Positions 34,901-43,948 of a DNA stretch of 64,000 bases are shown one piece after another. The stretch is taken from the NCBI RefSeq assembly GCF_014898815.1, contig NW_026515500.1, forward strand, positions 1,054,001 to 1,118,000, written 5' to 3'. The number at the start of each line of letters is the position of its first letter. Position 1 is the stretch's first letter. Origin of the DNA: Panonychus citri. Its lineage: Eukaryota > Arthropoda > Arachnida > Trombidiformes > Tetranychidae. A program made the position numbers and the translations under genes. The notes under the pieces were generated by a model. The model had not been told where the DNA came from and did no database searches. It saw only the letters and a list, made by a program, of their open reading frames with translations.

Positions 34901-37193
34901 TAATTGTTGGTTTTATTTACAGAAAACGGCAGAATCCCTCCTTCGGTTTTGTCAACTATTAAAAAGCTTAAAAGTGGTTATATCAATGGTACAAGGTTAG
35001 TTAATCAGGCTAATTGAGATGATCAATCGTCTTATTTAGTAATAATTTAATTTTCTTTTCCATTCTAATTGCAGAGTTGTTTTTGGTCGATTAGATGAAT
35101 TTCTCAGCACTTCATGTATAACTAGTCTTAGCTTCTTGGGTAATACAGAGGAAGGTGATCCAGATAATTTAAGTTCGAGTGTAAAAGAATATCTGGAAAA
35201 AGAACTTCGAAAACCTTTTGTTCGAGCAACTCATAATCTTAAATCTTCAATTAAACGAAAACAAAGTGTATTCCGTTCAAGAAAATCAGGAATCGCTGGA
35301 ATCATCAAGCGAACTCGATCAATAATAGTTGATCAATATGATCCAGGTAAATGAATATTTTCTTGAGATTTTTCTTACAAAAATTGGACTTTATTCTAAT
35401 TTGGGGTAAAATTTTTAATTCTTTCCTAGAATTAGCTATTCTTCGAGCTGAATATGATGGTAAACATCCGGCTACCGATGAAGTTGATAAAATCTCTTTA
35501 GGATCAACACCAAGTCGAGAAAATAGTGAAGAAAAATCATCTCCAGTCTCACCTGGTGTACCTGAGATTGAAGATGAAACTGTCAGCAATTGGGCTTATG
35601 TTCCTGGAAATGAATCTAGGATTAAAGCGATGACAGAATTAAATACTTCAGGAGAGGATTTAATCGCTTTTCTTAAAGAAACTGAATCACTTGAAGAGCA
35701 AGGTGACATATTACATTATCTAGCTTATAATAAAGGTTTAAATTGGGACACTAAACTTGGTAATTCGACGAATGTTGTCTCAGTTAAAGAATTACTTAAA
35801 GATCTTTATGAGAAGGCCTGTCAAGAAAAAAAGTGGGCACTTGTCCGACATATCGCTGGTATTTTAGGTAAACGTGTTGAAGATTTAGCCAAAGCAGTGG
35901 CCGATCTATTGGTCCGACAGAAACAAGTGACCATTGGGATGCCACCACATCATGAGAAAACAATAACACGTCCCTTACCCTCTAAAGAAATTCGTGAGAT
36001 GATCAACACCGCTCATGGTGGTGATCAAAGTACCGCCATGTTATCACAAGAACTTCTTGTCTATTTAGCAATGTACATACGAACTGAGCCACAACTTTTC
36101 TGTGAAATGTTACGACTTCGAGTTGGCCTAATAATCCAAGTAAGTGCCTCTGAGCTTGGCCGAGCTCTAAAGTGTTCCGGTGAGGAAGCATCAGAACATT
36201 TACTCAATTTAAGTCCCTACGAGATGAAAATGTTATTACATCATATTCTTAGTGGTAAAGAATTCTCAGTTAAAGGAGGTAAGTAAAATTGTAACAATTA
36301 ACTTTTCTCCATTCAGTTGAATTGATGTTGACACTTTTTTCCATTTTAGCTCGAAGTGGCCATGTATCGATTGCAAATGAAAAGCTAAGTCGTAAAAGCA
36401 ACTTGGATAACTTTATCGGTAAAGAACCAAGTATTACCGATGAAGTGACCGAAACAGAGCGACAAGGCCAATGGCTTCGTAGACGTCGGTTAGACGGAGC
36501 ATTGAATAGAGTGCCTAAAGGTTTCTATCCAAATGTTTGGTCGCTTCTTGAGAAGGTGAATATATTCACTTATACTACTGAGAGAAAACTCGATTAATAA
36601 CAATTGGAATATTTTTTTTCTCCGTTTCTCAGTGCGAAGGAATTTGTATCCAGGATAAAGTTCTTCCCTCGAAATTGACTCGTGAAATGACTCCAGGGGA
36701 ATTAAAGTTCGCGTTAAATGTAGAGGAAGTTTTAAATTCTATCCCTCAACCAGAATATAGACAATTAATGGTTGAAGCTCTCATGATACTCACTTTATTG
36801 GTTGAACTAAACGCCGTCGGATATTTGGGTGGTTATATTAAAGTCCAAGAAATTGTTCATCGAGCTCATCAGTTATTTTTAGAAGATCAGGTAAATTAAC
36901 TGATTGATTGAATTTTCGATTTGATGATTGTCAATTGTGATCATTAATTTTTCTTTCTATTTAATTTGTTGTTTTTCTTTTAGAAAAAACAAAATGGCGA
37001 TTCAACCCTTTGCTGTTCTCTACTTTCTGGTACAACTAAATTAGTTAATTGCTCTGCCACCGCCAATATATGTCAAAACTTTTACGATTCCGCTCCAAGC
37101 GGGTGTTACGGTACAATGACCTATCTCGTTCGAGCTGTTTCCTGTCTACTTGATTGTTTACCTAATCAAGAACTTGATTGTACTTTAAGTTGA
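31957..37193 (+). CDS. PHKA: phosphorylase b kinase regulatory subunit alpha
   Basis: Encodes the alpha regulatory subunit of the alpha4-beta4-gamma4-delta4 phosphorylase kinase complex, which activates glycogen phosphorylase. Exons: 31957-32158, 32420-33258, 33335-33617, 33766-34010, then 34173-34317 (5a) or 34605-34749 (5b), 34923-34995, 35075-35346, 35430-36278, 36350-36555, 36633-36890, 36984-37193. Using one exon 5 gives 3582 nt, 1193 residues, close to the usual 1220-1240 for animal PHKA. The N-terminus MRSRSNSGVRLD, AWVRDN-YSILAVW, VVGDTEWGHLQIDATS and RGYKT-type segments form the glucoamylase-like domain (about 1-430). RRRRLDGALNRVP (exon 9) and DSAPSG-YGTMTYL (exon 11) are conserved C-terminal blocks. 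The last four residues, CTLS, form a CaaX box consistent with farnesylation of the subunit. The start is the family-conserved methionine. All junctions are GT/AG. Partial copies of this gene lie immediately upstream. Confidence 0.96.
34173..34317 (+). other. PHKA: PHKA alternative exon 5a
   Basis: A 145-nt exon in phase 0 at its start and phase 1 at its end, encoding residues 524-571 (begins FVDEQRYYIASD, ends GRPVIVISLRSKVLG). It aligns without gaps to exon 5b. It keeps the F-D-YIA-D spacing of the single exon in other animal PHKA proteins and looks like the canonical version. Acceptor AACCAG and donor TTTTAG|GTAGAA. Confidence 0.88.
34605..34749 (+). other. PHKA: PHKA alternative exon 5b
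   Basis: Also 145 nt with the same phases (begins QLDRDDSYLVHD, ends GRPTVTVLLHRSILG). It aligns residue for residue with 5a and shares SNW-M-GRP, yet differs at about half of its positions. Including both would shift the frame, because 145 is not a multiple of three, so they must be used one at a time. Acceptor GGATTAG and donor TTTTAG|GTACAA. Confidence 0.88.
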
Positions 37194-38319
37194 GTGAAAA
37201 AGTGAACAATCAACTAATCACCATCGCCATCATCCTAACATCATCTTACTAAATTGAATTGTTCTAGACAATTTAGTTTTTAACTAACAATCGTTTTCTT
37301 TTTGCCATATATACATAAAATTGATTAATTTCACTTAATTTTCCTATTTCCTTTTCCTCCTCTTTCAATCTAATCAGCTGTAATTTATATAATTAATTAT
37401 CTTCTGTTATTGTTATATTAATATTATTAAGACTAATCAACCAATCATGGAAACTTAATGATCGTAATGAGAAACAATCAAGGTATAATCATCCTTTACC
37501 TTTCACAAATCAAGGATCTGAAAACATCAACAAGTTAATTGTTTTAAAACAAATCAATTTGACTGATAATTGTTAACCTATTTTACAATTTAAATTTGAC
37601 CCTCTCATATTTGTCCCTCTAGTTGAATAATATTTAAATTGAACAATTAAGATTAATCATCAGCAATTATATTTTACGAGTAAGAGACTGAAAAAATTAC
37701 TTTCACTCTCCACAATTGTGACTGTTGAAATCATTACAATTTACATGATGAAAACAATTAACTAATCACTGATCATATAAATTTGTCAAATTTAAATTAA
37801 GAAAAAAAAACTTTGATCAATTACATCAAATGATAAATTGATTAAAATACAAAATTAAATTGAATAACCTGATGAAACAAAGTAATTCAATGTAATTAAT
37901 TATCGATAACGTGATTAACATGTGATAATTGTTAATTGTTGAACAAATGGAAGACACAACAATTAAGAAATCGTTTAGTGATGATCAAAGGTGAATTAGA
38001 TAACAATTAACAAGCGTCAAGTTAATCAGTGATAATCTTGATTGACATTTACTGACAACTTGATTATCTATTGTTTTTCACGGTAATAGATTGACAATTA
38101 GATTAACAATAAAGACTAATTGTTGCAAATTAAAATCGAAAATGAGAAGAAAAAAAAGCAAATCAACTGATTTTTTCTTCTAATTGTTTCTATTTCTAAC
38201 TCATCATCGTCAAGATCATCAAGGATCAATCGTAATTTTTCTTGATTTTGGAAATTAGTTTAACCACAAAAAGTTTAATTCGATAATTAAATTTAATTGT
38301 TGGAGAAAAACTCAAAATT
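37194..38319. other. intergenic region, PHKA 3' end to JARID2-like promoter
   Basis: AT-rich, with TTAATTGTT-type words and no gene on either strand. The left part presumably holds the PHKA 3' untranslated region. Confidence 0.6.
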
Positions 38320-38332
38320 CAGCGCCATCTGT
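38320..38332 (-). promoter_or_regulatory. CTCF-like motif ACAGATGGCGCTG upstream of the JARID2-like gene
   Basis: The minus strand reads ACAGATGGCGCTG, which contains AGATGGCGC, a match to the fly CTCF consensus AGRKGGCGC. It is a GC-rich island in AT-rich DNA, about 370 bp before the start codon. The identical 13-mer lies upstream of MUS81 at 42891 in the mirror orientation. Whether CTCF or another promoter factor binds is not shown by sequence. Confidence 0.5.
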
Positions 38333-38687
38333 AGAGAAAACGGTCAACTTTTAGAAAAGAAAAAAAAATTTTCTCTCTCATTTTGATTCTTTTCTTTCTC
38401 TGTTTTGTTTACAATTGTTTCTTTTTAAATTTGAGTGACAATTAAAGTTTCATCATTAACCATATAGTATTTAATTTCTTTTAATTTATTTAATTTATTT
38501 ATTCTCTTTATTGTTCAGGTAAGTTGATTTCGCTGTTGATTTAATTGTTTTCCATTCACTGTTGGCAATGTTTTCTTATAAATTATTTTTCTCTATTTTT
38601 CTCTTTCTCAATGTTTCTGTCTGTCTTTCTTTTATTTCTCTTATTCTTTTCTAGCAATTTATTCATAATTTATTGTTTCAAATTCTC

Positions 38688-39810
38688 ATGGCAAATACAA
38701 GAAGTTGTAGACCCAAAAGATATGCTGCTCAACGAGCTCAGGTTTGTTTGGTTTTCTAATTAACCTCGGAAATTGGTTTAATTCTTTGTGTTATTTTTCA
38801 TCTTTTTCTCTTTGTGTGTGTCTTTCCTTTCTATTCATCACCGGTGGATACCTGAACCATTTTCTCTCTTTCTTTCTCTCTCTTTAAATTTTCTTTTGGG
38901 TTAACATTTCCGTTCTTTTCTTCTTCTATACATGTGCGTGTTTTTTTTCTCTCTTCTCTTCGGCTCATATTTGTTTTCTTTTCTTCTCTTTAGACATTTT
39001 TTTCGCAAGAGCAAACAAGTGCTCTCTTTTATAAAGAACAAAATGATTTAAAAAAAGCGTTACGAAGATCGCTCATTGAAGCTCGCCGAGCAGCATCCAG
39101 AGCGGAAAGATCTGAAGGCAGTATTAGTGATGTAAAGGAGTTAGATCATAATTCGGATCAGTCTGATCAATCTCGACCGAAAAGATTTGCTGCCCAAAAA
39201 GCTAATGTAATTTTCTATTCTCTTTGTCCCAATATTTCTATCATTGAATCCACTCTTTTTTTTCTTCAGTCACTTTAACCTTTAACAATTCTATTCGTTT
39301 TTCCAGGTTCTTTTTTCTCAAGAACAAACCAGTGCTCTTTTTTACAAAGAACAGAATGACATTAAAAAAGCTGTGAGAAGGTCGCTTATTGAAGCTCGAC
39401 GTGCTGCTTCTCGTGCAGATCGAAATGAAAGGGTTTCTAGATATTCTCTTAATGGACATTACAAGGAGGAAAAAGCAAGATCTGAAGATTCGGAGGGACA
39501 TGAACAAGATGAACAACATTGTAATGGCAAAGATTCAATAGATTCAACCACAAGTAGTAAATCTAAAAAGCTGAAAGTTCATGCACAACGGAAATTTGCT
39601 TCCAGCTCGGTCAACAATATTTCCGCTTCAAGTCCAGCCAAATCAGATTCCAAGAATTATAATAACACCGTAGCTGAACTTTTCCCTCGCAATCGACCAT
39701 CAACTGAAGATTTTTTAACTTTCTTATGCTTTCGATCGACTAAACTTTTACCCCAAATCAACGGTAACTATTATGAGCAAGATTTTCTTAATCACGACGA
39801 CAACGATTAG
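38688..39810 (+). CDS. stand-alone JARID2 N-terminal-like PRC2 cofactor with tandem UIMs
   Basis: Three exons (38688-38741, 38994-39206, 39307-39810; all introns phase 0) give 256 residues. A 5' leader intron is likely (GTAAGT donor after 38518, AG acceptor at 38653-38654). The protein matches only the N-terminus of JARID2, the accessory subunit of Polycomb repressive complex 2. RPKR-AAQ boxes lie at 8-15 and 79-86. Each is followed by a helix fitting the ubiquitin-interacting motif pattern (Ala40, Ser44, Glu47 in KKALRRSLIEA; Ala111, Ser115, Glu118 in KKAVRRSLIEA). AQRKFA at 182-187 is equivalent to the human Lys116 site that binds EED when methylated. RPSTEDFLTFLC at 219-230 matches the segment of JARID2 that contacts SUZ12. 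An acidic tail ends at TAG. The ARID, JmjN, JmjC and zinc-finger parts of full JARID2 (over 1200 residues) are absent, and the next gene downstream is MUS81 on the opposite strand. Homology is confident; function is inference. Confidence 0.85.
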
Positions 39811-40857
39811 GATGCATTTTCTTTTCTCTACCAAGATCTACACCTTAGGCTGAGACAATTAACCTTAAAACTGATTGTTTTACTTCACCTTGAAATCTCC
39901 TCATCAATCACCCTTCCTTGTTTGTTTTCCTTCATTTCCCAACCCTTGATTGTTTACACTTGTTAAATCCGATCTTCTTTTTTTTGTGATTAACCCAATT
40001 ATTTTCCTTTAAAATAATTTCTTTTTCTCATGTTACAACACAAATATTCCCAATTCCTCCAATTTACAATCACCTTTTTGATTGTTATTCCAACTTTTAA
40101 ATTGTAAAATTATCCTCTTTTTAAACTTTTCTAATCTGTTGTCAAAACTAATCCACAACCTTCAGTAATTAATTTTCTTATCAATTTCTCCTCTTGCCAA
40201 ATTTCCCAACCAAACACTCACTCGAAACATAAAAGGAATCACAGAGACTTTTCGAAGTTTTTTCGTCCGATGAAGACAAATCATAGAGAAAAAGAAACGA
40301 AAAATAATCAACGAAAATGGATCATTGGACTTGCGAAAAAAAATCAAATCAAAAATCGATTGACCAACTTGATCAACAACAACACAAATCATCCAGTTAT
40401 CACAAACGTTGAAAACTAATTAAATTAAATCAGTTGATTTAGATTTGCGTTTGTAAATACAAGACTGAAAACAAAAGTTAACTACTGTACTTGGGGAAAG
40501 AAAACAAATTCATTTGTATTGATCAATTTTTAATTGTCTATATTCCAGAAGTTCAAACCCCTAATTTATTTTAAGAGTTTTATTTAATTTAATTGTTAAC
40601 AAACAAACAAACGAAATCACAAAGAGCAAATCAATTCTATGATTTAAAACCTTAAAAATTGATTGTAAAAAAACGATTATAGTGATGGTAATTATACAAT
40701 CAATTATATTTTTAATCAATTTACATGTAAAATTACAATCGTTTAAATAAATCGATAAAACTTAAATTGTTCAAGTTTCAATTCCATGCAAAGGTCAATT
40801 TAGAAAAGGAAAACAATCAAGAGAGAGAGAGAGAGAGAGAGAGATTTGGATTGGATT
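39811..40857. other. convergent 3' region between the JARID2-like gene and MUS81
   Basis: About 1 kb of AT-rich sequence where the two genes face each other. It must hold both 3' untranslated regions. AATAAA occurs on the plus strand near 40746 and TTTATT (AATAAA on the minus strand) near 40579, so the transcripts may overlap. A (GA)n tract at 40821-40844 abuts the MUS81 stop. No JARID2 ARID or JmjC coding sequence is present. Confidence 0.6.
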
Positions 40858-42557
40858 TCATGACGAATCAGAGAGATTGAAATAATTAGTGTTCGACTCC
40901 TGAGTTGGTTGTGTCGATGACGAACTCGGTTTGGATGTTGGGTCTAAGTGTTTGGTGTTGTAGTATCGATAAACTTTTCGACTTAAATTTGGTCCTAATT
41001 TCCTTTCAAAATTACCGTAGGTAATTTCGGATAATAAGAGTTGTCGCTCTTTCTCATTCTCACATAATTCATATGCTTCTAGCAGAGCGGAGACCGTTTG
41101 ATAATAAGCGACAATGGCCTTTGCCTTTGGAACGGAAACTCCTTTGAATTTGAGCAAATGTTTTATGAACATTTCGTGACAAGTGAAATTAGTTATCTTT
41201 TCAGCGCATAGATTGAACTCGTTTAAGGTCATAAAATGATCTGAGCTCATTTTACCCGAGATAAGCTCATCTTTGGTACAAGAATAAAGTTGACGACAAC
41301 TGAACATTGAGGTCAAATATTTGGTCATCATGGTGAGATAGTCGATCGTTTCATTGTAACTTCGAGTTTGCTTCACGAGGACATCGTCGATCACCATGGT
41401 GTTCATCATCGTTTGGTACATTGCTTGATAGAGACTTTCGTGTTTCCGATGGTAACCGAAATCCTCGATCAGGTACATCGGCCTTCTAACACCACAATGC
41501 AAAGGCGATACTTTTGCTCGCCAAGTCTTCCCGTCTTGATAGAAGCCGCTAAATCATCATAACGTTTACGTTCAATAACATAATCTAAAAGTAACTCTTT
41601 GCGATAAGACTGAGTTCCAGCTGATCTTAAATCATTGTCAATTCTTTCACGGGCAATCCAAGCGAAATCCCCGACCGGCAGTTTAATCATTTGACATTTA
41701 ACTTCGCGATTCATAAATTCAGTTATGATTCCAGTTTTTCTCTGATCAGATCCTCCGCCAGAATATTGTTCCCTTGAATCGATCATCAAAATAATGTCAA
41801 AGGTTCCCGGTTCGAGGACAATCCGTCCATTAACGGGAACAAAATTTTCATTCATTTCCTCTTCCGTAGAGATCAGTCTGCTAGCGATCTCACGGCCTGG
41901 ATCCGTTAGACGATAAGTTGAATATCGGTGTTTTCTAACCTCAACATAACCATGTTTAATGAGGGTATTCATTGATGACCACGATGAGTAGCCGATTCCA
42001 TTGGGATTGACCATGGGTTCATCTGAATAGGGTTGAGCTCGTTGAAGAATCTCAGCTTTTGGTAGCATATCTAAATCGTGTTCGGCTTCAGCTCGATAAA
42101 GGGCCATTAGGATCGCATAACCACCTGATCGATATCTAGGTACATATTTCCGTTCGGTTTTTTTTCTTGTTTTCTTTTGCTTTGTTGGTGAACTTTGATC
42201 AGAAACAATTTGACTTGATTGTGACGATCCAATTGAACTTCCTTGTTCCTCAATAATCAATTGACTCATGGGGAGATTTTGAGATGAGGGAGCGGATGTT
42301 TGAGTGGAATCACTTGATGCAATTGGTAGATTGAAATGTTCAGCAATCTTTTTATCAATTCGAGCACAAATTTTATCACCGAAAAATTTCAATTTTCTAC
42401 AATCAGAACCACTGTAAACATTTTCTTTATGGCTTTGTATTGATTTTATCGCTCGCAGGTAAACATATTCCATCTTTGATCCTATTCGTGCACAATCATT
42501 TTTCCAACTCATTAGCCAAGTTAATAGTAGTTTATTGATTGGCTCAGGTTCAGTCAT
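40858..42557 (-). CDS. mus81: crossover junction endonuclease MUS81, with a frameshift in the nuclease domain
   Basis: MUS81 is the catalytic subunit of the MUS81-EME1 structure-specific endonuclease, which resolves branched DNA in replication and recombination. From ATG at 42557 (MTEPEPINKLLLTWL), the N-terminal helix-hairpin-helix covers about 5-75. A Ser/Gln-rich linker spans 80-135 and a winged helix about 140-230. The XPF-type nuclease starts near 253 (FDIILMIDSREQ, VGDFAW, VIERKRYDDL). The active-site residues of ERKxxxD are all present. After residue 352 (GEQKYRL, at 41500-41501) the frame must shift by one base to continue as HCGVRRPMYLIEDFG and the C-terminal helix-hairpin-helix region to TGA at 40858-40860. 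Together that is about 566 residues, near the usual 550. No intron fits the shift. The coding exon is otherwise unbroken. A leader intron is likely (GTAAGT donor on the minus strand at 42684-42689). A single-base assembly error in the TTT run is as likely as a real mutation. Confidence 0.9.
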
Positions 42558-42890
42558 GATTAGATTTCTAATTAAAAGTGGAAAAACTAAAATTCCAAAG
42601 CGAGAAAACAAAAAGTAAACAAAACCGATTAGAGGAAACAAAGAAAAACAATTGAATCAACTGGTGGTTGATAACAACCGATTACTTACCTAAGGATGGA
42701 GATTAAATTCACAATTTAGATGAGATAATAAAAAGAAATTAAAAAAAATTAAATCAAAATAATTAGAAAAATAAATTGTTACTTTTAAAAAGAATCAAAA
42801 ACAAAACCAAATGAAAATCATTTTCTTCAATTGATTCAATCGGAAAGAAGAAAAAAATTCTAAAGGTTATTTGGTTTTCGACAGATGGCG

Positions 42891-42903
42891 CTGGTAAACT
42901 TCT
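42891..42903 (+). promoter_or_regulatory. CTCF-like motif ACAGATGGCGCTG upstream of MUS81
   Basis: Exact 13-bp match to the motif upstream of the JARID2-like gene (38320-38332), on the other strand. Relative to each gene's direction of transcription the two copies have the same orientation, about 330-370 bp upstream of the respective ATG. That favours a promoter-proximal element, possibly a CTCF-type insulator. Confidence 0.5.
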
Positions 42904-43948
42904 TTCATTCTCTAAATTAAAACGATGATTAACAAATTGTGACAATTAGAGTTTAATTTTTTTTAATCATTTTGTTTCTTCAAATTTAATTGTCAATACA
43001 AAAATCATTAAATCTTATTTGAAATATCAAAGGGTTACAAGTTGTTAAGAAAAGTGAATCGATTAGATTCCAACTATTGAAAAGGGATTTTTGTTGTTTT
43101 CAAAGATAATTAATTGATTATAAAATAATGATGTGATTATAATAAAGAAAGAGTTAAAGATTAATTATAATAGAGAGAGAGGAAGAATATTATAATTATT
43201 AAAGGAATGATTGAGAAGATGGAGAAAAAATAAGGAGAAAGAGAGATTGACAATAAGATTACAATCTAATCCAATTCGTTGGAGACTCTCCCTTAGTCAA
43301 ATATTAAAAATAAGAAACAATTTACAGTTGCGATAATTATAACTTATCAGCTGTTAACCAAAAAATATGTTTCGACTAATTGTCAACATGATTATTGCTG
43401 GTTATCAACAAAATTGTTATCGGAAAAGTCGTTAATTACTATTGAAAGCATCATTGATTAATTTTCTTTCTCCTTCTGCACAAATTAAATGAGTATCAAC
43501 AGGATCCACAACGACCAATGTTAAAAGAGTTACCCTTTCAGTAATAACAATTGATTATGATGATAATGATGGAGATAAAGAATAATAATAATAATAATCA
43601 AGAAGAGAAAGGGAGAGATGGAGAGATGGAGAGGGATCACAATGGAGAGATTCATCTTCCAATATGGAGAGAGAAACATCAGGTCAAGAATTTAAAAGTC
43701 CAACGACAATTAAAGTCAATTTAAACATAAGAGTTTTCAGAAACAATAATATGATAAGTCAAGAGGAAACGGAACAAGGTGGTAAATCGGGCGGAGGGAG
43801 AGAAAGAGAGAGAGAGAGAGCTTTTCATGTGGTAATTGTGTTTGTGTGTGTGTGTGTGTAGTGGTTGTTTAAATCATTGATAGTAATGATTAGGTGATTT
43901 AATGACTTTAAAGATGAAAGTAATAGTAATAATAATCTGGAATCAAAT
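42904..43948. other. spacer between MUS81 and the LIM gene
   Basis: AT-rich, with GA-rich blocks near 43600-43640 and 43797-43820 and a short (TG)n at about 43843-43859. It contains the MUS81 upstream region and the 3' untranslated region of the minus-strand LIM gene. No further gene seen. Confidence 0.55.

Noticed and set aside
39764..39765. Cryptic GT donor in the last exon of the JARID2-like gene
   Set aside because: The frame past it still aligns with JARID2 (asparagine/tyrosine then acidic residues) up to the stop, and no downstream plus-strand exon exists before or beyond MUS81 in the window.
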